A stretch of DNA of 64,000 nt, from NCBI GenBank assembly GCA_947561585.1, contig CANNZV010001058.1, positions 1 to 64,000 of the forward strand. The letters run 5' to 3'. Under the pieces are notes generated by a model. That model saw nothing but the letters and a program-made list of their open reading frames with translations, made no database searches and was not told the DNA's origin. Source of the DNA: Caprella mutica. Taxonomy: Eukaryota > Arthropoda > Malacostraca > Amphipoda > Caprellidae. Positions 1 to 13,129 of the stretch are shown here, piece by piece (position 1 is the first letter of the stretch; each line of letters starts with the position of its first letter). The position numbers were made by a program, and so were the translations under genes.

Positions 1-330
1 GATACATCAACGTCCTACGACCTGCTTGCTGTAATTCAGGGAAGATGAGTCTTCTAAAACTTGCCGAAGATACATCTACAAGCTGCCTGCTGTAATTCAG
101 GGAAGATGGGTCTTCTATAACTCGCCGAAGATACATCTATGAGCTGCCTGCTGTAATTCAGGGATGATGAATCTTTCATAACTTGCCGAAGATAAATCTA
201 TGACCTGCCTGCAGTAATTCATGGAAGTTGAGTCTTCCATAACTCACCGAAGTTCATCGAAGAAATCTCCTCTTTAATTCGAGGAAGTAGAATCAACCAT
301 GATTCGTTGAAGATCATTCGATAATCCTCC
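1..330. repeat. 61-bp tandem repeat, cut by the window edge
   Basis: Units begin near 8, 69, 130, 191 and 253 with GATACATCTA, CTGCCTGCTGTAATTCAGG and CTTGCCGAA. Later units diverge and fade by about 330. The period (61) is not a multiple of 3, so it is not coding. Confidence 0.8.
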
Positions 331-2443
331 ACAGTAAATCGCCGATGAGAATTTATCGGCAATTTATCGGTGTTTCGTCCACGTTTTATTCTCTCTACCA
401 TAAACGCTCTTAAATCATCTAAGACACTCTCTTAAATTTTATCTGGGTTTACCTATATATCAAAATATCCAAAATTGGCGGCGATCCTAAACTCCAATAA
501 TAGCAATTGTCTATTCTTTCCTGGAATAAACTATGTACTGATCATGATAAAAATTCAATTTAGAAAACAATTCTTAACTGATGTTTTCTTAATTAATGAT
601 GATCATTATAGTTCACAAAGTTACTAGATCTGTTTATATTTACTAATCGTACTCTTCAAGTTTCTACAGACAAACCGGAAAAACTATTTTATTTCTCTAA
701 TGCGATAATTTGCACCATTTTAGTTTTTTTAATTCAGGTTTATGACGACTTTTCTCTCAAGCACATATTGTTTTCATTTTTTCTAGCCATTGAATAATTC
801 TAAGATGAGATTCTTCAATTAGGATATCTTGGTTATATAAACTTAACTTTTTTATATCTTATCGGAGAGTCGGTATCCCATTTTGTCCTTTTCTTTTTAT
901 AAGTACCTGTATTAAATGAATAGCTTTTTCACACTCATGATCTCGTCACAGGTAATTTTTGTAAGTATGTGATCCCTGTCTGGTTTTATTTTCAAAATGT
1001 TTTGTATTTATATTAACTCTGACCTCAGTGATATTCCACTGGTTCCGAAATAGCCTTTAAATACCCTCAATTTAATTTTCAAGATTAAATTAAAAAAATT
1101 GTCTTAAGTTTCTAGATTTCATTCGTTCGACTACTACCTTTATCCCTTAACCAAAGTATGTTAAATATATATGGCCGTATGTATACTGTATATAAATTCA
1201 AGAAGTTTATAAATCGCCATTTACAAACTTTGTACTAAAATTCACCCATTATGTAAAATATGAAAAATATTCAAATTGGGTGGAAAAGAAACAAAAGGCT
1301 CATAAAGTACACCATGAAATTTGGATGTTAAAAAGTGAAAGAAAACTCTACAGAAGGAAGCTGAAATTAGGGGACATAAAACCAGAGTGACGAAGATTTA
1401 TTACTCTGTGGGAGATTGATGTTTACAAAGTGAGAAAAATCAGGGAACTTATTGGATAGAGTAAGACAGCTTCACTACGTCTCCAAATATCTCTCTCTTT
1501 AAGGAAGGTGAAGCTATAACGCATTGGATTCCCTAAGGATGTCATTCTATATATCACGTACCTATTAATCTGTTGTCGTAATCCGTGTTGTACTGACAAA
1601 TCTTTTGCATATTCCGATACAAAATCGCGTTGGAGGACAATTTTGGACAGCAAAAAGGACACTGCCTACCGTATTTGCGAATTAGATTAATAAATAAAAT
1701 TAGGTGTGATTGTTATTGACGGTACCCGGTGTTTAGTTTTTCAGATTGTCTGAGTTCTTGGCCTGTGGTTGGTGTCTGTGACCATTTCATGTGTCATATA
1801 AGCTGATTTTTTAAATATTATAAACAATGATAATCCATGTACATCTTTTTAAAAAAATAATTTCATTGTTTAATTGAGTTTCAGTTATATGTTTATATGT
1901 TTTTCATATGTGTTTTTTTCTAGTTCAGCGGTGTTTATATTAACAAATACACATACTTTACACACATCATATATTTTAAGATCATATTTTTATTTTAACC
2001 TCTGTGTACATTTAATAATCATAACTATTTATCGACATTCTTGTTTTTTTTCTGGAATTTACAAGAGGTGTCAACTTATGAGACCCATCTGCACCATCTG
2101 TTAACTTAAACATTCAGGTCACAATTTGCATTCGGCGCGTTAACATGTGTTTTATCTGCTGTACTTTTAGTACAACATTTGTGTTCGGTTTCACTTCAAA
2201 CCTAGATGAGCATATACAAGTTTGTATTATTGCATTTCTTTTGGTATAATTAAAAGGAATAAGAAATATAATTTTGACCACTTTTGCATGTTACTATAAT
2301 TTAAAAAAAACACCTATCTAGCCTAGTATTTGAACATAGGCCTTGTTGATAGTTCATATGCCAGTTGTTCCGTAGCCAGTTGTTCCGTTGATTTCTTCAA
2401 GAATAAAGAATACCTCGGTCAGGCCTAAATAGTAATAATCATG
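331..2443. other. No gene seen
   Basis: AT-rich. One 79-codon minus-strand ORF (1423-1662) has some coding-like character but no recognised homology or splice partners. Nothing else is supported. Confidence 0.5.
2034..2090. repeat. Inverted pair with 5385-5437
   Basis: GACATTCTTGTTTTTTT...AGAGGTGTCAACTTATGAGA is repeated in reverse complement at 5385-5437, on either side of FB-a. Function unknown. Confidence 0.6.
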
Positions 2444-2452
2444 AGAAAATAC

Positions 2453-4555
2453 GGATCAGTGTAAATTCATCGCGGGTAAATTCATCGCATTAAATTCATC
2501 GCGGTAAATTCATCGCGTGGTAAATTTATCGCATGGTAAATTCATCGCATGGTAAATTCATCGCATGGTAATTTCATCGCAGGTAAATTCATCGCATATA
2601 GTAAATCATCGATGACATATAACAGGAAGGTAGATAATACAAATAATAGAGAGGTACTGTATATAAATAATATATAATTTAAGAAAAAAAGACATTGTAA
2701 CGTTATAAATAATATGGTACACAGACAATTGGGCTCAGGGAAATTGGGCCTGCCGACAATTGGGCCTAAAACAATTGGGCACCAGGACAATTGTGCCCAA
2801 GATAAATGGGCCCCAAAACAATTGAGCCCAGAAAAAAATTGGGCAGAGGACACAATGAAGAAGTTTTACTTTGTTATTACATAGGGTAGTGACAATATTA
2901 TATTTGAAATATGTTTATTTTCTTTAAAAATATATTTATAATTTTTTAATTCGATTGATATATACTTGATAAGGTGTATATTATGAAGCCCGGTAAATCT
3001 CATTTGGATTGTTAATCTCATGTTTGATGCAATGAAAATCTTTGAAGTATTTAAATAAGTCGAATTAAATTGAATCGTGTCATGTGGATCCAATTTGTAG
3101 TGTAAATCGTTTGAAAAAATGGTCATAGTAATATTTAGTTAATAAAATCGTTAAATTTGAAAGATTTTCATTACATTGAACTATGATAAATTGAACAGTT
3201 GTAGGATAAACTGAGATTATGGGAATACATTTTGTAATAATAATTTATGAAACTCTTTTCTATTGAACACAGACTGCAGTGAACAGATTTCAACAAATTC
3301 ACATTAACTTTCAAGTTGACTTGTATGTTCCAAAAATTTCAACATGTCTTGGTGGGCCACGGCTATCTTTAAATTCCCACATTCTTATTTTCTATTGTCT
3401 CTTCATCTAAAATAGCCACATTCTTATTTTCTATTGGCTACATCCTAACTCACTCACTATACAGGAGTTCACTATAGTGGTACTGTAACTAGGAAATTTG
3501 TTACTTACATGAATTATCTAATAATAATACAAAAAATTATAGCAGTTTAAAAAAATAATAGTATTCATTCATAAAATGAATATGTTCTACTACTAAGAAA
3601 TATATATTTTTCATAACAAGAATATATTTTTCATATTAGGAATATATTTTATTTTAATTATGCTCAAGACTATATTTTTATGCAAAATTCATATTGTCAC
3701 ATCCCTAGTTATTACAGTAGCAATGGTCATTTAATTAAGTTAATACAGTAGACTTTGAAAAAATGGGCAAATAATATATTGGTCTTTGGGCCTAATTGTC
3801 TTGGGGCCCAATCGTTCAGGGTGCAATTGTCATGGAGCCCAATTTTCGGTTCACGAAATAATGTATGGATATGTATGTTGCTAAAGCAAACCGTTAATAT
3901 TAAAAATGATATTCTATCGTTACAACTGCAGAAAAAATATATCTAAATTAATTTTAATAAGATAAATTGTAATCAATATCTCTTAAATAAATAGGAAAAC
4001 CTGATTCCCATTTACTGATGCAATTACGCTTAGCTGATCATATTTTCAAAGAGGTGTAGCATTTACAGTTATGTTGTTGTTCAAACTATAAGTAGCTACT
4101 TAAATACGTAATTTGAGAACTAACATAAATTTAAATTAAAGAAAAATATGCATAACAATAAAATAATATATTAATATAATTACCCTCATATTAAATATTT
4201 TATAGTAATTGTATGATATACATTTGAAAAATATATGACATTCTATTACTAAAATCCAATCATTTAAAATAAACTAATAGCACAGATTCGTACAAACAAG
4301 TTACACTAATCCAGCGAAAATAAAGTAAGGTCGGCATAATTAAAATTTGCAAAAAGTTTATTTAAGTTTATCAATTTAATTTTATAATGTACCATGCGAT
4401 GAATTTACCATGCGATGAATTTACTGCGCGATGAATTTACCATGCAATGAATTTACCACGCGATGAATTTACCACGCGATGAATTTACCATGCGATAAAT
4501 TTACGGCGATGAATTTACTGGCGATGAATTTACTGCGATGAATTTACCGGATACC
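2453..4555. mobile_element. Foldback element FB-a, GGTAAATTCATCGC array ends
   Basis: 2103 bp flanked by a perfect 9-bp duplication AGAAAATAC (2444-2452 and 4556-4564). The left end is a run of GGTAAATTCATCGC-like units (2461-2600). The right end is the inverse run (4390-4550). The outermost bases are GGATCAG on the left and, reversed, GGTATCCGG on the right. It contains a complete FB-b copy (2716-3855). No transposase is encoded. Confidence 0.88.
2716..3855. mobile_element. Foldback element FB-b copy 1, ACAATTGGGCCC array ends, nested in FB-a
   Basis: About 1.14 kb. The left end (2722-2850) is an array of ACAATTGGGC units and the right end (3785-3850) is its inverse. The flanks AAATAATAT (2707-2715) and AAATAATGT (3856-3864) match at 8 of 9 bases. 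The internal sequence is shared with the copies at 25340-25913 and 61279-62414. Confidence 0.85.
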
Positions 4556-4564
4556 AGAAAATAC

Positions 4565-5852
4565 CTATATACTATAGTTAGGCAGATACCTACCCAGCAG
4601 TGGCTACCAAAGTATCTATTATCACTAGGTTTTTAGCGAACTACTTCTTATTATTCACTGTTAATTAGAGTGTTTTCTTAGAGAACAATTTATATAATTC
4701 TATAAAGTGGCCAATCCATTATTTCATCTTAGTATAGGTAATTTGTAGTTTTCAAAATTACAAATGATGGAGGTTCCTAGTTAAACCAAACTTTTATTGT
4801 CCACCACTAGTTACTTAGTTAAACATATACATCATTATCCAAAATTAGATGCCTAGTTTAACTTTACCCTTAACATTAGGAACCAAATTAAATTTTAAAC
4901 ATTTTGCTCCAATGAAGTTGCATGCAGCGGTTGAACCAACTCCGACAGGTTGAGGGCCGTCATCGAATAAAAGAATGGTTTATTGAATAAGCTTCTTTAA
5001 ATGTCTTCACAATGTTCTCTATAATATGTCCTAAGTACTTTTCATGTTGATTTACCTATTCAAAAGTTTTGTCTGATATATTTTCCTTGTGTACTTCTGT
5101 GTCACCTTGTTTAGGATTGCTAATTGTACTTTATCACTTTAAACTTCGGATTAAATGGATTAAAATTGATATAAATTAGTAACTGCAGATAATTTTTTAA
5201 AGGAATTACATACCCGAAGATTTCATGTAAGGTGAAGGTGACTTAAGTTACTTCGGAAGACATTCATGTTCTTTTTATGGAGTGTTCCTTCCCACCCGAA
5301 CTGCGAACACTCCAAAAATACACAATAAAAGATTCGATCTTTGAATACTGAACGTTTTACGTAAAAGGCCAATGCAGGTGGACATCTCATAAGTTGGCAC
5401 CTCTGGTACACTCCAGTAAAAAAACAAAAATGTCTTCCAAAGTAATTGAAGTCGCCCATCAACTTACAGATTAGCTCCTGTTAACTGTTCGATTATTTAT
5501 TGCAGTCATCAATTGCAGTCTGTAACCTCGAATGATGATTCACCGAACACTACCATGTAATACAACTATACTATATTATGTACTTATTAATAATGATCGG
5601 AATGGTTTATTCATCATTATAGATGAACTGTAGAGATTTAAGATGCAGAAATTTAATTAATACAGTTAATTAATTACGAGTTTTAAAAATTCCCATTAAA
5701 CTTTTTGTTTGATCAGAAGATGTTAAAATGATGAACATTTTAAAATAAAAATCACTAATTTTGAAAATGCATGCTGTATTTTAGCTTGAATAGTAAACAA
5801 TACAAATTATCATAAGTAGGAAAACAAATCAAGAAATAAGTTAAACACGGAA
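4565..5852. other. No gene seen; 3' flank of chitinase A
   Basis: AT-rich DNA with one arm of the inverted pair at 5385-5437. The 3' UTR of gene A must end here, but no clear poly(A) signal was found. Confidence 0.5.
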
Positions 5853-8800
5853 TCACAATGGACAGTTATTGGGACAGGCACCTGCATGCAGAGCACATAC
5901 AGAGGAATCTAAGTCGCACATTTTCATGTCGGGGTTGTAAAGATATCCTTCACTACAAGTCACAAGGTACTCAGAGTATTCTAGACCTTCTCCCATCTGT
6001 TGAGGCAAATATTAAATTATTGAAATATTAGCTTTTCTTACCAATTATTCCCTAAAATTTATTAGTCACATGTTTATATTGAGATTCTTGTTCAAATATA
6101 ATTTCAAGTTCTTTGTTTAATAGGGTGCACTTTTGTTCTAATTTTAGAAATTTAACTTACGTTGACACACTGGTAATAGAAGGTGCAATCCTCTGGATAG
6201 GCATTAGTACTGGGTTCGTAACAGTCACTTCCTGGATTGGGAATTGGTGCATTTGGATCCTGTTGATTGTGTAGGTATGTTAATATGTTGAAAAGTATCA
6301 TTTTCCAAAAGCAAATCCTGAAATATCTTCTTCTGCACAAGACTTTACTGTTAAATTACCTTGACTATGACGAACACTTTTATCATATAGTTTCAATTGA
6401 TTGATTTTACGGTCTGGATATTGCCTTAATTAATTTATATATGAGAGAACACAATTGTACAAGTATATTTTGAAGAAGAACGGTTAAATTAGAAGTAAGA
6501 ATGCAAATACTTGGTATAAATGATGGATTTTAAGATTAAAGTTGATGGGGCGACCCGAAGAGGCACCACTTTAGCCATCGAGTGGGCTCATATGTATTAA
6601 ATCCAGACCTTAACCTACTCCTAACCAGATGAATCTGGTTTGGTCAATAGCCAATCGTTCATACATATATAAATCCCACTGAGTAAGTGTTAGACGCGAA
6701 CACTCAACCTCATTGACGTGAAGCAAGTGAACTGGGCCACAGAGAGGCTTTAAATGATGGATACTAAAAATATCAAAACTGACGTTATAAGACAATCGCA
6801 TTAATTTTAATCCTAGTAACCGAGCAGCTGGAGCAGGCTCACCAGTCCTCATGAAAAATAATTTTAAACCGATTTGGAAGCTGTCTTTTCATGACTTTTA
6901 CTTTTTGACATGATTACAAACGATTAGAGAAAAACGAATATGATAAATGGTAAGATACTTAAATTGTGAGCATTTATTAAAATCTACAAGGAGTATATCA
7001 GAGCTCTCTCCAGTCATATGATGCAAGAGTCTGTTTGAGTACATAAGGGTGACTATCTCACTATAATCAGTTAACTGTAACCCTTATAGCGGCTTAGGTA
7101 GATGTGCAAGATTTGCGCACACCAAGGCTAGAACAGGGGCAAGCCCCGTCTATACAATAATACCTAAGAAGTGTTTGTTTTTTCCTTTGCATGTTAATTT
7201 AATTTTAAATGGAAAATTATTCTTCAGCGTTTACCAATGTATGAGTGAATATCAAATGAAATTTATTCGAAAAAAATATCGGAAAGTCAATTGGTTATAG
7301 TAGAATTGGTAATAAGAGTCATAGTGAGGAATGGCCCGCCCGCGCCAGCTGCTGGGTTAGTGCGTAAACTTTTGAAGGCTAGATTACTACGGTTAATCTG
7401 TTTATTCCTAATTGATAGACCACAAACTAAGAAACAAAAACCTAAACTATAAAACATTCAGTAAAACAACAATAAAAACTAATGAATTGTGAGAACTTAC
7501 TCTAGTGGTTTTTGGAATTTCTTTATTGAAGAAGGTTTCGTACATTGTTTTAGTAAGAGGGAAAGATCTGCCATGACACTGGGCTAAGAAATCATCAGTG
7601 TCAATACTCCCTGCCGTTACTCCAGCGTATCCATTATCTCGAGCATATTTCGTCTGATTTAGAAATTAGGAACAAAAATTAGTGAAATAGAACATAATGT
7701 TGCAAAATGTTTTCAAAATCAGAACGTTTATTTTTTTCAAGTTGCATAATAAAATATCCCATTCGCAATAATGTGAAAATTGAATAGTTCACCACAATGA
7801 TAAAGCTCTTAAATAATAATATAAATCCAATAGATTGTTCTGTGACTAATAGCTTCTAATGGTGACCGGGCGTTTCGTACCCGGACGTTTCGTACCCGGA
7901 CATTTCGTACCTGGACGTTTCGTTACTAGGACGTTTCGTTACCAACACGATTCGTTACCAGTTTATATTTTTTTTTATGTATTGGAAACGATTTTTTATT
8001 AAGATATTGGTTGCAGATTACAATTTTTTATCAATCCAATACACTATAAATTTATACTACTTTAAAAATAATGTCTATATTTTAAACATATTTTTTATTC
8101 GTTTGGTTATATATTAATTATAATCAGAGGTATTAAAATTGATAATAATTACTTAATTTCTTTGATTAGAAAAGCTGGAAGTAAATAAAGCATGGATACC
8201 AACCGATATAGAAGTTAAATAACAATACTCCTATCTTTTTGTCCTCATAAGATCGAAAATGTGCTCCAGTTCGAGAACTCGGAGCTTACCCTACATTGGG
8301 AAAATCTTTTGTTTTTCATAATTTGGAAAAAAAAATTAACGTTAGGGTAAAATTCCAATAACCAGACCAATTAACAGACAAATTTTGCGAAAATAATAAT
8401 TATTTTCGATCATTTAAGAAAAGACTATATAGTATATAATTAAACATTTCAACTCTTCATTCTTATTCTCAAATACTCTTTTCTATTATGTTCAAGAACT
8501 TCCAGTAATTGGTTCACATCGGGAAAAAAATTCAATACATATTTATGATTAATAATGTATGGGATTGGTTTTTTTTTTTAGTCTATTACTCATTTCGAAT
8601 TAAAAAAATCGTTAGTAGCGATTCGGAACGAAAAATCTGGTAACAAATAGTCCTAGTAACGAAACGTCCGTTAACGAAACGTCCGTTAACGAAACGTCTG
8701 TTAACGAAACGTCTGTTAACGAAACGTCCGGTAACGAAACGTCCGGGTACGAAACGTCTAGTAACGAAACGTGCTAGCACCGCTTCTAATATATGAGACA

Positions 8801-11800
8801 CTGAAATTGATATTAATTTATTTTGAAAAAAAGAAGCCATAATGAAAATTAATTACATTTTTTAGTAAAATATATATATATGTCGCAAAGGAGATAATAT
8901 ATAAAATATTCATTATTCTTTTAAATACTTACTTTGCCTATATATAACAAGTAAAATATCAAACTTTTTTTATATGCAAATTAATTCGAGGCATAGAGGG
9001 TTAAAGTATCAAAAAAAAACTATTTATAATTTATGCATTATTTATATTGCTATTCCAGCCAATATGAATAATTTAATACGATTAGTCGACTACCATACAT
9101 TTTTTCTCCGAGAAACCACTGAAAAAGTATTTTCATGAAGAATTGATATAAAATGAAAGAATTCAGATAGATAAACATTAATTCTTTACCTTAGTAGCAA
9201 TACTCTCAGGACTGTCGTAACTGCACCAAGTGTTTCCAAAGTTGAAGTCATATGCGTATGGCTCATTCATTTCAGGTTCATTAACAATGGTCCAAGGACT
9301 AGTAAGAAACTGTTCGCAAATCTGAATTTAAAAAATGATTATAGTATAGATATTTAGAGTTGTAATAATACATTTACAAATCACTCAACATATTCTTCAA
9401 AATAAATTTAAATCAGTCGATTGAAGTACACTGACTTCATTATAACCAGGCATTCCAGCACCAGCAATACCACTGATAGGAGCGTACATGCCATGTTGAG
9501 CAGGATCTTCAAGTTTATAACATCTTCCAAAAGTGGCCAATCCAACTACAAGCTTTTCTTTTGGAGCACCCAAACCTGTCCAGTAGTTCATGACGTAGTC
9601 TATGTTTAGGTATAGGTTATCACCAACATCCTGTAGAAAATTTAATGATTTTGTAGTCCTCTTTACTGAAGTTTTTCAACAAGACGTATATTCGGTTTAA
9701 ATAATTACCAAAGGGTAAGGGTATAAAAGCGTGTGATGGTATGTGTAATTCTGCCAAGTAGCTTGCATATCATAAGTCATGACGTGAATGAGATCAACAG
9801 CATCACTGAAACCAGGAACATCATAAGCACTGTCGATTATTGACTTTTCGGCAGAAACAGCGGCAGTAAGAATCATACCTTCAGCATGGAGAGCGTCTCT
9901 CAATTCAAACATCAGGATGACGAAATTCACCTAATTCATATATACGGGAACTTATAGATATTTTCATGTAAATTTGATTGATTAATTGTGTCTCATTACA
10001 TCAATAACTGATTATTCTTCCTGTTCGTACCTTATCTTCAGGTGCACCTCCTCTTTGAGTTGGGTATTCCCAATCCATATCTAAACCATCAAAGTTATAA
10101 GCTTTTAGAAGTTCGATGGCACTTTTAATAAAGGTCGCTCTTGCCGAAGGATCTTTAGCCATCTGTGAAAAAAGAACTTCCATTGAAAAAAGTGATATTA
10201 AAATGTTCAGACAGCAGAGTTCTTGTTTTACTCAAATGACCTTTTACAGAGATTATTTATCAAATCAGATTTAATTTCAATAAAGATGATAATTTACCTA
10301 TTTTTCAATCACCTAAAGACCTTAAGATAGGCATAGATACAAGATTGGCATAGATACAAGATAGGCATAGATAGGAAATATTTTATTTAATAAACTAGAT
10401 ACGCACGTTCGAATATTTTAAAGAACCTTCACTCCATCCACCAACTGCAAGAGTTGTGATGAGTCCTGTGTTATTTTCTTTAAGAGCTGTGAAGCGGTCG
10501 TAGCCACATCTTCCGTAGTTGTCACACAACTCCATCCATGGGTCGAGTACTTCAATTTTGTTATCTGTTCCCAATCCAGCATTTTTATAGACTAAATGTG
10601 TGCAAATGGAGGGATCTATCTGCTCAATGTCGAATTTACCATTTCCAGGTCTGTAAACTGCCCATGATGCATAATAGCAGACTATGTAGCTCTCTGTTGA
10701 ATTTATGTACAATATATTTGGACATGCATGAATTATTGAACATCTATGCTCTTTTTTTCATATCTGTACTTCTAAATTTTATCATAATGGCATCACGATT
10801 AATGATAAAATTTGGAGTGATATACCATTACATTAAACATTCACCACACAAATAAGTGATCAGTTCAGTAAAAAATAATTGTTATTCTATTAATTAATCG
10901 AAATCAATAAATATAAAATTAATATTTGCCAAAAGTAAGTAATCTGGTGTAGATTGCGTATCACTCGAACTAATTAAATCCTGCCATATAATTCTTATAC
11001 CACTCTGGAACAATATTGACCGTGTGGTTTTGTGGCTCCAAATATTGTATGTGCACTGTGGCACTTTGGAATTAGCTTAATAAATAGTCAACCACATTGG
11101 AAAAAGGAATTAAATAATAATGAATATCTTCTACTTACTTGAGTCTAATGAATCTTACTGAAGGAGTTATAAAAGATTTAATGAAGAGTTTTGTGATAAT
11201 TACGTAAAGACCTAGAATTCTTGTGGTTTTGAGACACCTATGAGAATTAGTTTGACCACCAAAACTATGAACGGGATTTTAGCTCATAAGTTAGTTCCGG
11301 TGAGAGATCATGGTTTTTTTAAGGCTAGGAAAAAGTATTTAGTAGCTAGGTTCACTGAAATAACTTAAGTCAGTAGTAGTGGGTTTGTCAGAGCTAGTTC
11401 TTAGAAGAGATGAACAAGGCCCTTCTATGGTCTACTCTCATTGACTATATTCTGTAACCATTTAAGGTAAGATTCTATATCTTGTGTATATATGTGGTAT
11501 TATTCCAAATAATAAAATACACAACCCCTCTGACTCTGATAATCTTCGTCATCATTCAACCCGTAAATTTAATTAACCAATACAGTATAAAACTTCGGGC
11601 TAATCAGATACTTATTTAGGACATCGATTTTTCATTCAACCGTTTAAGATTAACTTTACCTTCCTCTTCAATGAATATTCATGCAAGAGAGGTTTCTTCA
11701 CTAGTTTAAGTAATACCTACTAATATCAATACATTTGCTGGTTTCTGTTGCCGAAACATACATTTTTTTCTCAAAGGAAGTTATTGGTTATTATGATGAT

Positions 11801-12474
11801 TATGTACTTCAAACAGTGAATAATTTTACATCGGACTATAACTAGCTAGGCGAGAAGGTTGAACACTCTACCTCCAAGCTTTCTCTAAGGAAACTCCGCT
11901 CTTGACAATATTCAGGTCTTCATGGCAGAAACTTGTTTAAATGCAAAATGATAGATTTAGATCATATTTTATAAAAAAAATTAAAGCTCCATTGCTTACA
12001 CTGGCTTTTGAAGCCAATTTCCTTAAAGTTCTCTTGGAATCCCTTCTTAGTTTTGCTGGTCTTCTTGGTGAGTTGTGGTGGTTTACGCTGCCGATTCTGC
12101 CTATCCCCCAATTCACAGATTTAATCCTAGGTTTACCTGCTGATACGCCCCTTCAGCGGCTTGCATAAGGAGTTATTCCTGCTGTAACAATTATACTTGA
12201 ATAGTTGCATTTGCACTGTTAACCGTTAGATTAATCTATAGAATGTAATCTAAAGCTATGTGAAAATTTAGTCAGATAATATATATGATATAGAATCCAA
12301 TGCAAGTTACAGTTTTTCCTTTCTAAGTTTCCCTTGTTTAATTTCGAATAATATCTAAACGTGGTCGGTTCGTTCACCATGAAGGTTTATCAAAAGGCTT
12401 TGTCCTAAAAATAAATAAATACCTGCTATGGATAAAGAAAGTAATAAGACCAAGAGCCCTCCAATAGACTTCAT
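5853..12474 (-). CDS. Divergent chitinase-like gene A (GH18 + CBM14), nine exons, 471 aa
   Basis: Third tandem paralog. Exons: 12474-12423, 10693-10407, 10162-10031, 9930-9709, 9630-9436, 9321-9190, 7653-7501, 6259-6161, 5996-5853 (TGA). The total is 1416 nt, open throughout, with GT-AG introns. Differences from B and C: exon 5 is 7 codons shorter, the linker exon 7 is 9 codons shorter and exon 8 is 16 codons shorter. The catalytic [10 protein letters not shown] (Glu145) is kept. The beta-2 motif FGF (53-55) is YKN. In motif III the Gly of YDMHG is Ala214 and the following Asp is Gln217. In motif IV, MTW is TAG, which removes the active-site Trp (position 355). The CBM14 Cys residues remain. 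Intron 6 carries a foldback element. It is probably a weakened or non-hydrolytic chitin-binding paralog. A still-active enzyme with altered specificity cannot be excluded. Confidence 0.9.
6990..7127 (+). repeat. Dispersed repeat shared with the LINE 5' flank, copy 1
   Basis: In intron 7 of chitinase A. It matches 37629-37760 in the opposite orientation: GTATATCAGAGC(T/A)CTCTCC, ACATAAGGGTGA, CAGTTAACTGTAACC and TTTGCGCACACCAAG occur in the same order. Confidence 0.75.
7861..8781. mobile_element. Foldback element FB-c, ACGTTTCGT array ends, in intron 6 of chitinase A
   Basis: 921 bp with GGTG...CACC ends and a perfect 9-bp duplication GCTTCTAAT (7852-7860, 8782-8790). The left array (7868-7960) repeats GGACGTTTCGTACC-like units. 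The right array (8650-8775) is the inverse, AACGAAACGTCCGTT. The interior includes sequence resembling the right half of the MITE at 18988-19184. No transposase. Confidence 0.88.
10694..12422 (-). other. Intron 1 of chitinase A
   Basis: 1.73 kb, AT-rich. A less AT-rich patch at about 12000-12180 gives a 75-codon plus-strand ORF that looks like chance or an old repeat. No element ends were recognised. Confidence 0.5.
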
Positions 12475-12520
12475 ATTGACGAGGTGAAATCTAACGTGAT
12501 GGTGCTCTATCAATAATCTG

Positions 12521-12600
12521 CTTTTAAAGTGTTTGCATCTCTTGGTATGGGAAGTAAGCCATGTGGTATTATTGTGATTGCTGGTTGATTAGTAAAATCG
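12521..12600 (-). promoter_or_regulatory. Promoter block of chitinase gene A
   Basis: TTTAAAAG (12521-12528, minus) and the GGCTTACTTCCCAT block match genes B and C. The GATA-type site of B and C is changed here (plus-strand TGATTAG in place of TGATAAG), so this divergent paralog may have lost one regulatory input. Confidence 0.55.
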
Positions 12601-13129
12601 TAAGAAAGAATTCCGTATTGCGTTCTGCAAGTGAGTTTATATTCTTTATATTTTGAATTAGGCAAAGATATATAGTTCTTACAGAAAAGCTCATTACAGA
12701 CGAATTGTTTTTTCATTATCCGTTATATAGTAAAAATATTGATTTGAATCATCATACAGCGTGCGTAATACAATCAGCTACACATTATTAATGCTATCTT
12801 TGATGAGAAAGTTCACGAAATATATACATGTATGCTATTTTATCACTGCTCATATCACTACTATCACTTTTCTGAGAATTGCAGCGATAGTTTCTTTGGT
12901 AATGAATGTTAAAAAAACTTAATTACAGTGATTCTTATTAATGAATTGGCTTTGTCTAGGTAATTAATCATGACGAAGTAGATTTTATCTTTTTCTTTAA
13001 TGACTATTTTTTTCAATTATAAACAATAACAAATTAAATGAAGAAATTATTATCATTTCAACTGTTTGCCCAAATAGGTCTGAGCAAACGAAAATATATA
13101 TATATATATTTTTGAATATCCCTATAATT

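Noticed and set aside
1423..1662. 79-codon minus-strand ORF as a gene
   Set aside because: Somewhat coding-like, but no recognised domain, no splice partners and no promoter or poly(A) context.
2461..2600. Regular short repeats as a CRISPR-like array
   Set aside because: No spacers of uniform length, inverse copy at the other end of the element, eukaryotic context; it is a foldback arm.
6540..6850. GC-richer stretch as tRNA-derived SINE
   Set aside because: No convincing A and B boxes or tail could be seen; kept as ordinary intron 7 sequence of chitinase A.
8586..8840. ORF of RFVTGRFVNRRFV-like repeats
   Set aside because: Produced by the tandem AACGAAACGTCC units of FB-c.
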